Source: Amycolatopsis mediterranei (GTDB lineage Bacteria; Actinomycetota; Actinomycetes; Mycobacteriales; Pseudonocardiaceae). Taken from it: a stretch of 64,000 nt of DNA. The notes under the pieces are model-generated. The model saw nothing but the letters and a program-made list of their open reading frames with translations. It was not told where the DNA came from and made no database searches. The position numbers and the translations under genes are program-made. Positions 7,270 through 17,899 of the stretch are shown here, in pieces (positions within the stretch are counted from its first letter, which is position 1; each line of letters opens with the position of its first letter). The DNA lies in contig NZ_CP100416.1 in NCBI RefSeq assembly GCF_026017845.1, positions 714,303 through 778,302 of the forward strand. Reading direction: 5' to 3'.

Positions 7270-8599
7270 GACCGAGGCGCCCACCCGGGGCGCCCTTCCC
7301 CCCGACGTCCCGCTGGGGACCTACCGGCCGGTGGACCCCCACCGCGGGCTCGGCAGGCGGCTGCGGGCACTGGCCGGGATCCGCGAAGAGATCCTCGACT
7401 GGGTGCCGGAAGAGCGGCCGCGCTACACGCGGCTCGGCGCGATCATCTTCAACACCGGCCTGCTGGCCGGGTTGTCGCTGCTGGTGGCGCTCAGCGATCT
7501 GTCGACCGTGCCGTGGATCTTCCTGCTGCCCGCCGGTGCGCTGTGGGCCTACGTCATCATCAGCTTCGACGGCTGGCTGATCTCCAGCACGCACGGCATG
7601 CTCGGCGCGGGCAAGACCCGGGTGTTCGTGCCCCGGCTGGTGATCTCGCTGCTGATGGGGGCCGTGATCGCGGAACCGTTGCTGCTGTGGATCTTCCAGC
7701 CCGCCATCCACAAGGAAGTCCTCGACGGCAGGCAGAACGAGCTGTCCGCCTACGAAAGCCAGTACCGTTCCTGCAACCCCGAGGGGGCGCCGGCGCTCAA
7801 GACCCCCGAGTGCGCCAACTTCCAGCTGACCATCAAGAACTCGCCGGACGCGGCGCAGCAGGAGCTGGACAAGGCGAGCAAGAACCGGGACGCGGCGAAG
7901 ACGGAGTACGACTTCCTCTACGCGCAGTGGGACCAGCTGGAGAAGCTGGCGCGTGCGGAGTGCAGCGGCGCCCGGGGCGAGGGCCTCACCGGCGTGGCGG
8001 GCGACGGTCCCGAGTGCGATCGGAACCGGCAGGTGGCGGACCGCTTCCGCACCGACAACCAGCTCGAGAAGCGGCAGGCCGACCTGACCGCGGCCAACAC
8101 GAACATCGATGGGTTGACCGCGAAGCTGGGCAGCGCCCGACAGACCGCCGGCCAGCAGGTCAGCGACGCGATCACCGCGAAGGTCACGTCGATGCGCGAG
8201 CACCAGGGCGTGATCGGCATCCTCGACGAGGACGAAGCGCTCGGGCGGCTGTCGGACCGCAGCGTGCTCGTGTTCGCGGCCCAGTGGCTCGTGCGGCTGC
8301 TGCTGATCGCGATCGACTGCATGCCGGTGCTGACGAAGCTGATGAGCGGCTCGACGGCGTACGACGTGCTCGTTTCCCGGCAGATCGAGGTCGCCCGCCG
8401 GCTGCACGAGAAGCACGTGACGCTGCGGGAGCGGCAGGACACCGCGGACAACGACGTCTGGCTGCAGCGGACCGAGTACAACCTCCGGACCAGGGTCGAC
8501 AGCATCGAGGAGGCCGATCGCTCCGCCCGGGCGCGGCGGGAGTCGGACCTGGACGCCGAGATCGACCGGCTGGCCGCGAAGCTGCGCAACCAGCAGTAG
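7259..8599 (+). CDS. DUF4407-family membrane protein
   Basis: A 446-residue membrane protein matching the DUF4407 layout: a cytoplasmic N-terminus, three transmembrane helices at about 60-80, 83-103 and 122-147, a long charged helical segment at about 150-330 with a cysteine pair, a fourth transmembrane helix at about 335-360 (SVLVFAAQWLVRLLLIAID), then a C-terminal coiled coil to the end. The molecular role of the family is unknown. Translation starts inside the SPFH gene, so the two products are probably made together, and both end in coiled coils that could pair. It is the last gene of the cassette and probably its membrane component. Confidence 0.75.
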   Translation: MSVETEAPTRGALPPDVPLGTYRPVDPHRGLGRRLRALAGIREEILDWVPEERPRYTRLGAIIFNTGLLAGLSLLVALSDLSTVPWIFLLPAGALWAYVIISFDGWLISSTHGMLGAGKTRVFVPRLVISLLMGAVIAEPLLLWIFQPAIHKEVLDGRQNELSAYESQYRSCNPEGAPALKTPECANFQLTIKNSPDAAQQELDKASKNRDAAKTEYDFLYAQWDQLEKLARAECSGARGEGLTGVAGDGPECDRNRQVADRFRTDNQLEKRQADLTAANTNIDGLTAKLGSARQTAGQQVSDAITAKVTSMREHQGVIGILDEDEALGRLSDRSVLVFAAQWLVRLLLIAIDCMPVLTKLMSGSTAYDVLVSRQIEVARRLHEKHVTLRERQDTADNDVWLQRTEYNLRTRVDSIEEADRSARARRESDLDAEIDRLAAKLRNQQ

Positions 8600-8665
8600 G
8601 GGAGTGCCCGGCCGCGCGGGCCCGCTGATCCGGCGGATCCGCGCGGCCCCGGGCACCATGGAGGC

Positions 8666-8890
8666 ATGACGCCCGTCACCAAACGCCTCACGGTGGTCGC
8701 CGTCGTGCTGATCACGGCCGGCGCGGTCCTGCTCGCGGTGGGAGCGATCGGCTTCCGGGCGACGTCGGATCAGCCCGACGCCAACATCGGCGCGGGGTTC
8801 GCCCTGCTGGCCGGGCCCTACGTCGTCGGCCTCGGGCTGGTGTTCGCCCTGTCGGCGGGCCTGACCCACCTCACGACGCGCCGCCGCTGA
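8666..8890 (+). CDS. Small two-helix membrane protein
   Basis: A 74-residue protein with two hydrophobic helices (about 8-30 and 43-65), separated by a polar loop with several Asp residues and ending in TTRRR, a positive-inside C-terminus. A GGAGG site lies about six bases before the ATG. Not recognised. Its last 20 bases overlap the 3' end of the decayed gene on the other strand. It lies 66 bases after the cassette and could be its tail or independent. Confidence 0.6.
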   Translation: MTPVTKRLTVVAVVLITAGAVLLAVGAIGFRATSDQPDANIGAGFALLAGPYVVGLGLVFALSAGLTHLTTRRR

Positions 8891-9674
8891 CGTTCCACAG
8901 CGCCGCGGGCAGGTGATCGGCCAGCTCGGCGAGGTAGGAGGCCTCGGCGGTGAGGTTCTGCCGCGTCGCACAGCCCGGCCCCCAGGTGCGCGCGGAGCCG
9001 TTTTCGACGACGACCTCCCGCTGCCCGAACCGCGGGTTCGCCGCCAGCCGGCGGGCCAGCTCGGCGTCGAGCGCCGAGTCCGGCGGGAGCGTCGGCATGG
9101 ACACCGGCCGGCCCGGGCCGATCCACAGCTCCGGGCCGGCCGGCACGCGCACCTGGGTGACGTGGAGGTCGCGGAAGCGGATGTGGTCGTCGAAGTTCCG
9201 GTAGGACCGCCGCTTCGCCGCCCTTCTTCAGCGCCTCGGTGGCGCCCGCCTGCAGCATCGTCTTCCGGTAGCCGACCTTGCCGGCGGCGTCGAGCACCGG
9301 GTTCTCGAAGGCCTTCGCCCAGCGCTTGCCGATCAAGCCCTTGTCGCCCACGGCCTTCTGGAGGAGGTCTGTGCCCTCGTTCTCCTCCGCGATCTTCGTG
9401 AGCGACTTGCCCAGCGTCGTCGAGGCGAACTTCTGCTGCAGCTTCGGAGCCAGTCGAGCACCTTCTGCAGGAGCTCGCGCAGCTTGTTCACCTTTCGGGT
9501 GGTCTTCGCCGTCGTCTGCGCCGCCTTGACCTCGGTCACCGGAGCAGCGGCGGACAGCGAAGCCCCGCAGGTCGGCACCGCGGCGGCCAGTGCGGGCACC
9601 CACAGCAGGATCAGCCAGGTCACGAACTCGGTGAGGATGGCCTTGACCAAGTCTTCGGCGAAGCTCATCAGCAT
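8871..9674 (-). pseudogene. Decayed type VII secretion effector-like gene
   Basis: Three reading frames must be joined to read one protein leftward. The first (from 9674 to about 9447) encodes MSFAEDLVKAILTEFVTWL with hydrophobic helices, as in WXG100-associated toxin-like proteins. The second (about 9447 to 9215) encodes KLQQKFASTTLGKSLTKI and FENPVLDAAGKVGY. The third (about 9225 to 8871) encodes RNFDDHIRFRDLHVTQVRV and a C-terminal domain. The first and third frames are in the same register, so the two shifts compensate. The usual N-terminal WXG-type domain is missing. This suggests internal deletions, although sequencing errors are possible. The start overlaps the stop of the EbfC-like gene. 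Confidence 0.6.
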
Positions 9675-9949
9675 GCTGTTGAGCTGCCCTCCCGCAGCGT
9701 CGCCAGCAAGGTGGCCGACAGGGCGTGCGGGCCCTTGGCCAGCGCGGCCTCGGTGAGCTCGACGTCCAGGACGGCACCGCCGGGCCCGGTCACGACGGTG
9801 ACGCCCCCGTCCGCCGACGCGGCGCTCGCCCGCAGCCCGGTCAGCTGCTGCTGCATCGCGCCCAGCCCGGCGAACCGGTCGTCGACGTGGCGGACGCCCG
9901 CCTGGAACCGCTCGTATTCGGCGACCAGCTGCTCGAACTCGCCCGGCAT
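9668..9949 (-). CDS. YbaB/EbfC-family protein, possibly truncated
   Basis: A 93-residue protein. A helical N-terminal half (MPGEFEQLVAEYERF... with QQQLTGLRA) leads into the strand pair GGVTVVTGPGGAVLDVEL and a further helix, the EbfC/YbaB nucleoid-associated fold. In actinobacteria such genes often precede type VII secretion substrates, as here. The C-terminus (LREGSSTAC) is shorter and odder than usual and its stop overlaps the next start (TGATG). It may have been cut by the deletion that damaged the following gene. The ATG at 9949 is chosen because the upstream in-frame sequence looks non-coding. Confidence 0.6.
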   Translation of the reverse strand: MPGEFEQLVAEYERFQAGVRHVDDRFAGLGAMQQQLTGLRASAASADGGVTVVTGPGGAVLDVELTEAALAKGPHALSATLLATLREGSSTAC

Positions 9950-10106
9950 GCACCCGCCTCTCCGTTTTGTGGTGCACCCATCGTGACCCTCCGGCCGCAC
10001 TGTGACGCACGGAACGGCCGATCCGATCCCACTGCATCACCCGACCGGGTAATGGGTAGGTTTCGGCTCGAGAGGGAAGCAGGGGACAACGCTTGAGGAG
10101 TGTGTG

Positions 10107-10262
10107 ATGACCAGCACCGAAGGGGCCGCAGGCCCGGCCGAAGAACCCAAGTCGACGGGCAGCCACGCGGCCCCGGAGGGCGCCGGCGTGCACCCCCTGA
10201 TCGACCTGTCCCGCGACCCGAACCCGGGCAAGCCGGACCACGCCAAGCCGGACGAGGACTGA
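10107..10262 (+). CDS. Small hypothetical protein (51 aa)
   Basis: An ATG preceded by a strong TTGAGGAG site opens a 51-codon frame ending in TGA. The peptide is hydrophilic, rich in Ala, Gly, Pro, Asp and Lys, with a middle segment HPLIDLSRDPNPGKP and an acidic tail. There is no signal peptide, membrane helix or cysteine. The good ribosome binding site and G/C-rich third positions argue for a real gene. Not recognised. It is divergent from the EbfC-like gene. Confidence 0.5.
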   Translation: MTSTEGAAGPAEEPKSTGSHAAPEGAGVHPLIDLSRDPNPGKPDHAKPDED

Positions 10263-11166
10263 GGGGAGCGGGGCCGGAAAAGGCGGCGCGCCGAGGGGGC
10301 CTGCGCCGCCCGCCACCGCTCCCGACGGCGGCTCCGGCGACCGCGCATCGGCTGATGGGTCGGCGAGCGGGCCAACCCCCGCTCGCCGAAGGTCTTGGCG
10401 GCGCGAGCCGGCTCGCGGAGCACTCGCCGCCGGCGATCTGGCGCCCGGCTCCGGCCGGACGGCCGGCTCGATGCCGGCGAGGCGGACAACCCGCTCGGCG
10501 CGGAGCACCGGCTCGCCGGCCGGCGAGCGCGAGGCCTTCCCGGTCCGCCCGGTCTGGGCGGCCGCGCACCATGCGGAGGCGCCGCGAACCGGGGCGAGGT
10601 GCGCCACGTCACTGGCCCCGCCGAAGTCGCCCGCTTTCCCCGGAACCACTCATCACCCGGCGCAGCCAACCCACTGGCAGCCAACCCCCCGGCAGCCAAC
10701 CCCCCGGCAGCCGAGCAAGACCGTCGCCCCACCCGGGGAATCTCCCGCGCCCGCCGGGCGTTGAAACCAGAGCGGACCGCTCCGGCGATGGACCGAACCG
10801 ACCGCACCCGGCCACCACCTCGGCGCCCGGGCGAGCGGTCGCGACCCGAGGCGTGGAATGTCCCGCAGCACCGGGCCGTTGAGAGGTACGCTGGAGGTTC
10901 GCCGACCTACAGACCCCCCGCCGCGTTCCTCCCGGACCCGGGCGGGTATCTTTGGAGACCGTGCCCGGCATGCGTCGGGCCGCTCCGCGTGCCGTGCGCA
11001 TGGACGGGGTGCTCAGGCACCCGGTCACCGGCTTCGGCAGGTCGGGGTTCCGACGGAAATCCCTCCGGGAAGTTACCGGTCGCGAGACCGTGACGCGGGC
11101 CGACACGCCCGACCGCGGGGGCCGGTGAAGACACGAAGAAGCAGATCACGACAGGAAGCTGGTCCA
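10263..11166. other. Long gene-poor stretch before rpsL
   Basis: About 900 bases with no convincing gene on either strand; open frames here have biased low-complexity content (Arg/Pro/Ala) typical of shadow frames in GC-rich DNA. It contains a short tandem repeat (10661-10712) and must hold the str operon promoter and leader. TACGCT near 10889 and TATCTT near 10948 are possible -10 boxes, neither with a clear -35. Confidence 0.5.
10661..10712 (+). repeat. 15-bp tandem repeat
   Basis: The unit GGCAGCCAACCCCCC occurs twice in full (10676-10690, 10691-10705), with a degenerate partial copy upstream and a partial GGCAGCC copy downstream. No gene spans it. Confidence 0.7.
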
Positions 11167-11541
11167 TTGCCCACGATCCAGCAGCTGGTCCGCAAGGGCC
11201 GCCAGGACAAGGCTGCCAAGCAGAAGACCGCGGCCCTCAAGGGGAGCCCGCAGCGGCGTGGCGTGTGCACTCGCGTGTACACCACGACCCCCAAGAAGCC
11301 GAACTCGGCGCTTCGCAAGGTCGCGCGTGTGAAGCTGACCAGCGGCATCGAGGTCACCGCCTACATCCCCGGTGAGGGCCACAACCTGCAGGAGCACTCG
11401 ATGGTGCTCGTGCGTGGTGGTCGTGTGAAGGACCTTCCGGGTGTCCGTTACAAGATCATCCGCGGTTCGCTCGACACGCAGGGTGTCAAGAACCGCAAGC
11501 AGGCGCGCAGCCGGTACGGCGCGAAGAAGGAGAAGAGCTAA
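11167..11541 (+). CDS. rpsL: 30S ribosomal protein S12
   Basis: A 124-residue S12 that starts at TTG (11167) after AGGAAGCTGG and reads [11 protein letters not shown], the standard actinobacterial start. S12 lies at the decoding centre. The loop [12 protein letters not shown] keeps Lys43, and [10 protein letters not shown] keeps Lys88, the two positions whose mutation gives streptomycin resistance, so the gene looks wild type. First gene of the str operon; the TAA stop shares its last base with the rpsG ATG. Confidence 0.97.
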   Translation: MPTIQQLVRKGRQDKAAKQKTAALKGSPQRRGVCTRVYTTTPKKPNSALRKVARVKLTSGIEVTAYIPGEGHNLQEHSMVLVRGGRVKDLPGVRYKIIRGSLDTQGVKNRKQARSRYGAKKEKS

Positions 11542-12011
11542 TGCCCCGCAAGGGTCCGGCCCCGAAGCGGCCGCTGATCTCCGACCCCGTCTACGCCTCC
11601 CCGCTGGTCACCCAGCTGGTGAACAAGGTGCTGAAGGACGGGAAGCGGTCCCTGGCCGAGCGCATCGTGTACGGCGCGCTCGAAGGCGCTCGCGAGAAGA
11701 CCGGCACCGACCCGGTCGTCACGCTGAAGCGCGCCCTCGACAACGTGAAGCCCACCATCGAGGTGAAGAGCCGCCGTGTCGGTGGTGCCACCTACCAGGT
11801 GCCGATCGAGGTCAAGCCGGGCCGCTCCACGACGCTGGCGCTGCGCTGGCTGGTCTCCTTCTCGCAGGCTCGCCGCGAGAAGACGATGATCGAGCGCCTG
11901 CAGAACGAGCTCCTGGACGCTTCCAACGGCCTCGGTGCCTCCGTGAAGCGTCGCGAGGACACGCACAAGATGGCCGAGTCCAACCGGGCCTTCGCGCACT
12001 ACCGCTGGTGA
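11541..12011 (+). CDS. rpsG: 30S ribosomal protein S7
   Basis: A 156-residue S7, the usual length. It begins [10 protein letters not shown] and ends [12 protein letters not shown], both typical. S7 nucleates assembly of the 30S head and contacts E-site tRNA. The ATG overlaps the rpsL stop by one base, so the two are translationally coupled. A 63-base gap with no strong structure separates it from fusA. Confidence 0.97.
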   Translation: MPRKGPAPKRPLISDPVYASPLVTQLVNKVLKDGKRSLAERIVYGALEGAREKTGTDPVVTLKRALDNVKPTIEVKSRRVGGATYQVPIEVKPGRSTTLALRWLVSFSQARREKTMIERLQNELLDASNGLGASVKRREDTHKMAESNRAFAHYRW

Positions 12012-12074
12012 TGACCGCCCGGCTGTCGACCAAGCCATGCCGGGCCCCAAGCTTGAGAACAGGGGAACACTCTC

Positions 12075-14174
12075 GTGGCACGTGAAGTGCTGACCGACCT
12101 GAACAAGGTCCGCAACATCGGCATCATGGCCCACATCGACGCCGGCAAGACGACCACCACCGAGCGGATCCTGTTCTACACCGGGGTCAACTACAAGATC
12201 GGTGAAGTCCACGACGGCGCCGCCACCATGGACTGGATGGAGGAGGAGCAGAAGCGGGGTATCACCATCACCTCGGCTGCCACCACCACCTTCTGGGACG
12301 ACCACCAGATCAACATCATCGACACCCCGGGCCACGTCGACTTCACCGTCGAGGTGGAGCGCAACCTCCGGGTGCTCGACGGTGCGGTCGCCGTCTTCGA
12401 CGGCAAGGAAGGCGTCGAGCCGCAGTCCGAGCAGGTCTGGCGGCAGGCGGACAAGTACGACGTCCCGCGCATCTGCTTCGTCAACAAGATGGACAAGCTG
12501 GGCGCGGACTTCTACTACACCGTGAAGACCATCGTGGACCGCCTCGGCGTGCGCCCGCTGGTCATCCAGCTGCCGATCGGCGCCGAGAACGACTTCGAAG
12601 GCGTCGTCGACCTGGTCCGCATGAAGGCGCTGACCTGGCGCGGCGAGGTCCAGAAGGGCGAGGACTACTCGGTCGAGGACATCCCCGCCGAGCTGGCCGA
12701 GAAGGCCGCGGAGTACCGCGAGAAGCTCGTCGAGACCGTCGCCGAGGCGGACGACGCGCTGATGGAGAAGTTCCTCGAGGGTGAGGAGCTGACGGAGGCC
12801 GAGATCAAGGCCGGCATCCGGAAGCTCACCATCACCAGCCAGGTCTTCCCGGTGCTGGCCGGTTCCGCGTTCAAGAACAAGGGCGTGCAGCCCATGCTCG
12901 ACGCGGTCATCGACTACCTGCCGACCCCGCTGGACGTCCCGGCCGTCGAGGGCCTGCTGCCCGACGGCGAGACCGTGGCTTCCCGCAAGGCGTCGGTCGA
13001 CGAGCCGTTCGCCGCGCTCGCGTTCAAGATCGCCGCGCACCCGTTCTTCGGCAAGCTGACCTACATCCGGGTGTACTCGGGCAAGGTCGCCGCCGGCGCG
13101 CAGGTCATCAACGCGACCAAGGAGCGCAAGGAGCGCATCGGGAAGATCTTCCAGATGCACTCCAACAAGGAGAACCCGGTCGACGACGCCCAGGTCGGCC
13201 ACATCTACGCGGTCATCGGGCTGAAGGACACCACCACGGGTGACACCCTGGCGGATCCGCAGAACCCGATCGTGCTGGAGTCGATGACGTTCCCCGAGCC
13301 GGTCATCCGGGTCGCGATCGAACCGAAGACGAAGGCCGACCAGGAGAAGCTGTCCCTGGCGATCCAGAAGCTGGCCGAAGAGGACCCGACGTTCCAGGTC
13401 AAGCTGGACGAGGACACCGGCCAGACGATCATCGCGGGCATGGGCGAGCTGCACCTCGAGGTGCTGGTGAACCGGATGAAGTCCGACTACAAGGTCGAGG
13501 CGAACATCGGCAAGCCGCAGGTCGCCTACCGTGAGACGATCAAGAAGACGGTCGACAAGCTCGACTACGTCCACAAGAAGCAGACCGGTGGTTCCGGCCA
13601 GTTCGCGAAGGTCATCGTGAAGCTGGAGCCGCTCGAGCGCACCGACGGCGCGCTCTACGAGTTCGACAACAAGGTGACCGGTGGTCGCGTGCCGCGGGAG
13701 TACATCCCGTCGGTGGACGCGGGCGCGCAGGACGCGATGCAGTACGGCGTCCTGGCCGGCTACCCGCTCGTCGGGTTGAAGTTCACCCTGTTGGACGGTG
13801 CTTACCACGAGGTCGACTCTTCGGAGATGGCGTTCAAGATCGCCGGTTCCATGGCGATGAAGGAAGCCGCGAAGAAGGCCGGCCCGGTGATCCTGGAGCC
13901 GATGATGGCGGTCGAGGTGACCACGCCCGAGGACTACATGGGTGACGTCATCGGTGACCTCAACTCCCGTCGTGGTCAGATCCAGGCCATGGAGGAGCGG
14001 GCGGGCACTCGCGTCGTGAAGGCGCTGGTCCCGCTGTCGGAGATGTTCGGCTACGTCGGCGACCTGCGGTCCCGCACCCAGGGCCGGGCGAACTACTCCA
14101 TGGTGTTCGACTCCTACGCCGAGGTTCCCGCGAACGTCGCGAAGGAAATCATCGCGAAGGCGACGGGGGAGTAA
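12075..14174 (+). CDS. fusA: Elongation factor G
   Basis: A 699-residue EF-G of normal length, starting at GTG 12075. All GTPase motifs are intact: [15 protein letters not shown] (P-loop), RGITITSA (switch I), DTPGHVDF (switch II) and [10 protein letters not shown] (base specificity). Domains II to V follow; the C-terminal domain includes [16 protein letters not shown]. It drives tRNA-mRNA translocation and, with RRF, ribosome recycling. Third gene of the str operon. Confidence 0.97.
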   Translation: MAREVLTDLNKVRNIGIMAHIDAGKTTTTERILFYTGVNYKIGEVHDGAATMDWMEEEQKRGITITSAATTTFWDDHQINIIDTPGHVDFTVEVERNLRVLDGAVAVFDGKEGVEPQSEQVWRQADKYDVPRICFVNKMDKLGADFYYTVKTIVDRLGVRPLVIQLPIGAENDFEGVVDLVRMKALTWRGEVQKGEDYSVEDIPAELAEKAAEYREKLVETVAEADDALMEKFLEGEELTEAEIKAGIRKLTITSQVFPVLAGSAFKNKGVQPMLDAVIDYLPTPLDVPAVEGLLPDGETVASRKASVDEPFAALAFKIAAHPFFGKLTYIRVYSGKVAAGAQVINATKERKERIGKIFQMHSNKENPVDDAQVGHIYAVIGLKDTTTGDTLADPQNPIVLESMTFPEPVIRVAIEPKTKADQEKLSLAIQKLAEEDPTFQVKLDEDTGQTIIAGMGELHLEVLVNRMKSDYKVEANIGKPQVAYRETIKKTVDKLDYVHKKQTGGSGQFAKVIVKLEPLERTDGALYEFDNKVTGGRVPREYIPSVDAGAQDAMQYGVLAGYPLVGLKFTLLDGAYHEVDSSEMAFKIAGSMAMKEAAKKAGPVILEPMMAVEVTTPEDYMGDVIGDLNSRRGQIQAMEERAGTRVVKALVPLSEMFGYVGDLRSRTQGRANYSMVFDSYAEVPANVAKEIIAKATGE

Positions 14175-14243
14175 CTCTCCCCCCAGCGCTCGCGGGCATT
14201 AAGGGACTCTCCTGAACGTCCGCAGCACCGACGAAGGAACAAT

Positions 14244-14271
14244 CGTGGGGCGGCAGCCACGCCGCCCCACG
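14244..14271 (+). promoter_or_regulatory. Hairpin between fusA and tuf
   Basis: CGTGGGGCGGC (14244-14254) and GCCGCCCCACG (14261-14271) form a perfect 11-bp stem with a 6-base loop. No T-run follows. It lies 36 bases before the tuf GTG and could attenuate read-through, stabilise the tuf message or mark a processing site. Confidence 0.5.
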
Positions 14272-14306
14272 AGCACAAAGCGAAATCAGTCCAGGAGGAC
14301 ATTCCA

Positions 14307-15500
<1,194 letters not shown>

Positions 15501-15893
15501 TTCAGGCGCCCCACCGGGGGCAATACACCCCCGGGTTCGGGGCGTCAAATCACGTGTGCGACACTATTCAGGTTGCTCGTCCTGGGGCGGCCGATCCCTT
15601 CGGGGATCCGGCCGCTCCGGTGCGAGTGGCCACGGTCCGCGGAGCTCTTTCCTTCGGGTGAGGCGAGCGGGCAAGGGCGGTGAGACGGTCAGCCGGCTCA
15701 TAGCCTCCTCACGTTGAGGAAGACCAGGCAAGACGACGATCCCGCGGGATCCGTCTGTGCGTCGGGCGCGACACGCCCGACCGCGTGGACCGGGGACAGG
15801 GCCGTTGAACTGCGGAAACCCAGGCTCAGGGTGGCAACACCCAGCGGGGTTTGTGAGATAGCGGCACGAGACGACAAGGAACGAGCAGCCACC
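15501..15893. other. Intergenic region between tuf and the S10 operon
   Basis: No gene is seen; upstream in-frame extension of rpsJ is not conserved-looking. It holds the post-tuf hairpin (15507-15544), a small perfect inverted repeat TCCTCA-CGT-TGAGGA (15706-15720), and presumably the S10 operon promoter. CACTAT at 15562-15567 is a possible -10 box without a clear -35. The long leader could carry autoregulation but nothing specific is recognised. Confidence 0.5.
15507..15544 (+). terminator. Terminator-like hairpin after tuf
   Basis: A two-part stem: outer CGCCCC/GGGGCG and inner CCGGGGG/CCCCCGG around the loop CAATACA, directly after the tuf stop. There is no T-run, which is common in actinobacteria. 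Confidence 0.6.
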
Positions 15894-16199
15894 ATGGCGG
15901 GACAGAAGATCCGCATCCGGCTCAAGGCCTACGACCACGAGGCGATCGACACCTCGGCGCGCAAGATCGTGGAGACGGTCACGCGCACCGGCGCCCGTGT
16001 TGTCGGGCCGGTGCCGCTGCCCACCGAGAAGAACGTTTACTGCGTCATCCGCTCGCCGCACAAGTACAAGGACTCGCGCGAGCACTTCGAGATGCGCACG
16101 CACAAGCGTCTGATCGACATCCTCGACCCGACGCCGAAGACGGTCGACGCGCTCATGCGCATCGACCTGCCGGCGAGCGTCGACGTCAACATCCAGTAG
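15894..16199 (+). CDS. rpsJ: 30S ribosomal protein S10
   Basis: A 101-residue S10 starting [19 protein letters not shown] and ending SVDVNIQ. It belongs to the 30S head and in NusB-NusE form takes part in antitermination of rRNA operons. The ATG follows AAGGAA at suitable spacing; a longer in-frame extension upstream is rejected because homologues start here. First gene of the S10 operon. Confidence 0.97.
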   Translation: MAGQKIRIRLKAYDHEAIDTSARKIVETVTRTGARVVGPVPLPTEKNVYCVIRSPHKYKDSREHFEMRTHKRLIDILDPTPKTVDALMRIDLPASVDVNIQ

Positions 16200-16233
16200 T
16201 AGCGGCGGGCGAGCGGCGGAGAGTAAGAGACTC

Positions 16234-16890
16234 ATGTCTGACAGGCAGATGAAGGGCATCCTGGGCACCAAGCTCGGCATGACCCAGGTCTTCGACGAAC
16301 AGAACCGGGTTGTCCCGGTCACCGTCGTGAAGGCCGGTCCGAACGTGGTCACCCAGGTTCGGACCCAGGACAAGGACGGCTACACGGCCGTGCAGCTGGC
16401 GTTCGGCGCGGTCGACCCGCGCAAGGTGAACAAGCCGCGCACCGGCCACTTCGACAAGGCGGGCGTGACGCCGCGCCGGTTCCTCGCCGAGCTGCGCACC
16501 ACCGACGCCGAGACCTACGAGGTCGGCCAGGAGATCACCGCCGAGGTGTTCGCCGCCGGTGTCGAGGTCGACGTGACCGGGACCAGCAAGGGCAAGGGCT
16601 ACGCGGGCGTCATGAAGCGCCACGGCTTCAAGGGCCAGGGCGCGAGCCACGGTGCCCAGGCCGTGCACCGCAAGCCGGGTTCCATCGGTGGCTGTGCCAC
16701 CCCCGGCCGCGTCTTCAAGGGCCTGCGCATGGCGGGCCGGATGGGCAACGACCGGGTCACCACGCAGAACCTGACCGTGCACGCCGTGCGTGCCGACGAC
16801 GGCCTGCTGCTGATCAAGGGCGCCGTGCCCGGTCCCAAGGGCGGCGTGCTGTTCGTTCGCAGCGCCGCGAAGGGTGGTAACTCCGAATGA
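16234..16890 (+). CDS. rplC: 50S ribosomal protein L3
   Basis: A 218-residue L3. [17 protein letters not shown] is the standard start region, and [19 protein letters not shown] is the long loop that reaches toward the peptidyl transferase centre. The stop overlaps the rplD start (ATGA). Confidence 0.97.
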   Translation: MSDRQMKGILGTKLGMTQVFDEQNRVVPVTVVKAGPNVVTQVRTQDKDGYTAVQLAFGAVDPRKVNKPRTGHFDKAGVTPRRFLAELRTTDAETYEVGQEITAEVFAAGVEVDVTGTSKGKGYAGVMKRHGFKGQGASHGAQAVHRKPGSIGGCATPGRVFKGLRMAGRMGNDRVTTQNLTVHAVRADDGLLLIKGAVPGPKGGVLFVRSAAKGGNSE

Positions 16891-17576
16891 CAAGCGTCGA
16901 GCTGAAGACCCCGGCCGGTAAAGCCGACGGCACCGTGGACCTCCCCGAGGAGATCTTCGACGTGCAGGCCAATGTCGCGCTGATGCACCAGGTCGTGGTG
17001 GCCCAGCAGGCCGCCGCGCGCCAGGGCACGCACGACACGAAGACCCGTGGCGAAGTTCGCGGTGGCGGCAAGAAGCCGTACCGGCAGAAGGGCACCGGCC
17101 GTGCCCGCCAGGGTTCGACCCGCGCGCCGCAGTTCGCCGGCGGTGGCGTCGTCCACGGCCCCACGCCGCGTGACTACTCGCAGCGCACCCCGAAGAAGAT
17201 GAAGGCCGCCGCCCTGCGTGGCGCTCTCTCCGACCGGGCCCGCGCCGGCCAGCTGCACGTCGTCACCGAGCTGGTGACCGGTGAGAAGCCGAACACCAAG
17301 GTCGCCAAGGCCGCCCTCGCCGCGGTCACGCTGGCGAAGCGCGTGCTCGTGGTGCTGCACCGGGACGACGAGCTGAGCTGGGTTTCCCTGCGGAACCTGC
17401 CCGAGGTGCACATCCTCTGGGCCGACCAGCTCAACACCTACGACGTGCTGGTCAACGACGACGTCGTGTTCACCAAGGCCGCGTACGACGCGTTCGTCGC
17501 CGGCCCCGTCCGCGGTAAGACCGTCAAGGCTTCCGCGCGGTCGGGCGAGGTCACGGAAGGGAGTGACGAGAAGTGA
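16887..17576 (+). CDS. rplD: 50S ribosomal protein L4
   Basis: A 229-residue L4 with the exit-tunnel extension [19 protein letters not shown]. In Escherichia coli L4 also represses its own operon; no equivalent leader is identified here. The Lys/Glu-rich tail [10 protein letters not shown] exceeds the shortest homologues. Overlaps rplC by 4 bases and rplW by 4 bases (GTGA). Confidence 0.97.
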   Translation: MTSVELKTPAGKADGTVDLPEEIFDVQANVALMHQVVVAQQAAARQGTHDTKTRGEVRGGGKKPYRQKGTGRARQGSTRAPQFAGGGVVHGPTPRDYSQRTPKKMKAAALRGALSDRARAGQLHVVTELVTGEKPNTKVAKAALAAVTLAKRVLVVLHRDDELSWVSLRNLPEVHILWADQLNTYDVLVNDDVVFTKAAYDAFVAGPVRGKTVKASARSGEVTEGSDEK

Positions 17577-17884
17577 GTTCGGTCGCCATTCCGGACCCCC
17601 GCGACATCCTGCTCGCGCCGGTCATCTCCGAGAAGTCCTACGGGCTGCTCGAGGACCACAAGTACACGTTCATCGTCCGCCCGGACGCCAACAAGACCCA
17701 GATCAAGATCGCGGTCGAGAAGGTGTTCGGCGTCAAGGTGGTCAGCGTCAACACGGCCAACCGCCAGGGCAAGCGGAAGCGGACTCGCGCAGGCTTCGGC
17801 AAGCGCAAGGACACCAAGCGCGCCATCGTGACTCTTTCGCCCGAGAGCAAGGCGATCGAGATCTTCGGCGGACCCACCGCGTAA
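17573..17884 (+). CDS. rplW: 50S ribosomal protein L23
   Basis: A 103-residue L23 starting at GTG inside the rplD stop. [19 protein letters not shown] is typical. L23 lines the tunnel exit and docks trigger factor and SRP. The loop [20 protein letters not shown] is the rRNA-binding extension. Confidence 0.96.
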   Translation: MSSVAIPDPRDILLAPVISEKSYGLLEDHKYTFIVRPDANKTQIKIAVEKVFGVKVVSVNTANRQGKRKRTRAGFGKRKDTKRAIVTLSPESKAIEIFGGPTA

Positions 17885-17899
17885 AGGACTGAGCTGACA

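Noticed and set aside
10395..11093. Arg/Pro-rich frames upstream of rpsL
   Set aside because: Composition is typical of non-coding GC-rich DNA; no ribosome binding site or motif.
15714..15893. 60-residue N-terminal extension of rpsJ
   Set aside because: S10 normally begins at MAGQKIR; the extension is not S10-like.
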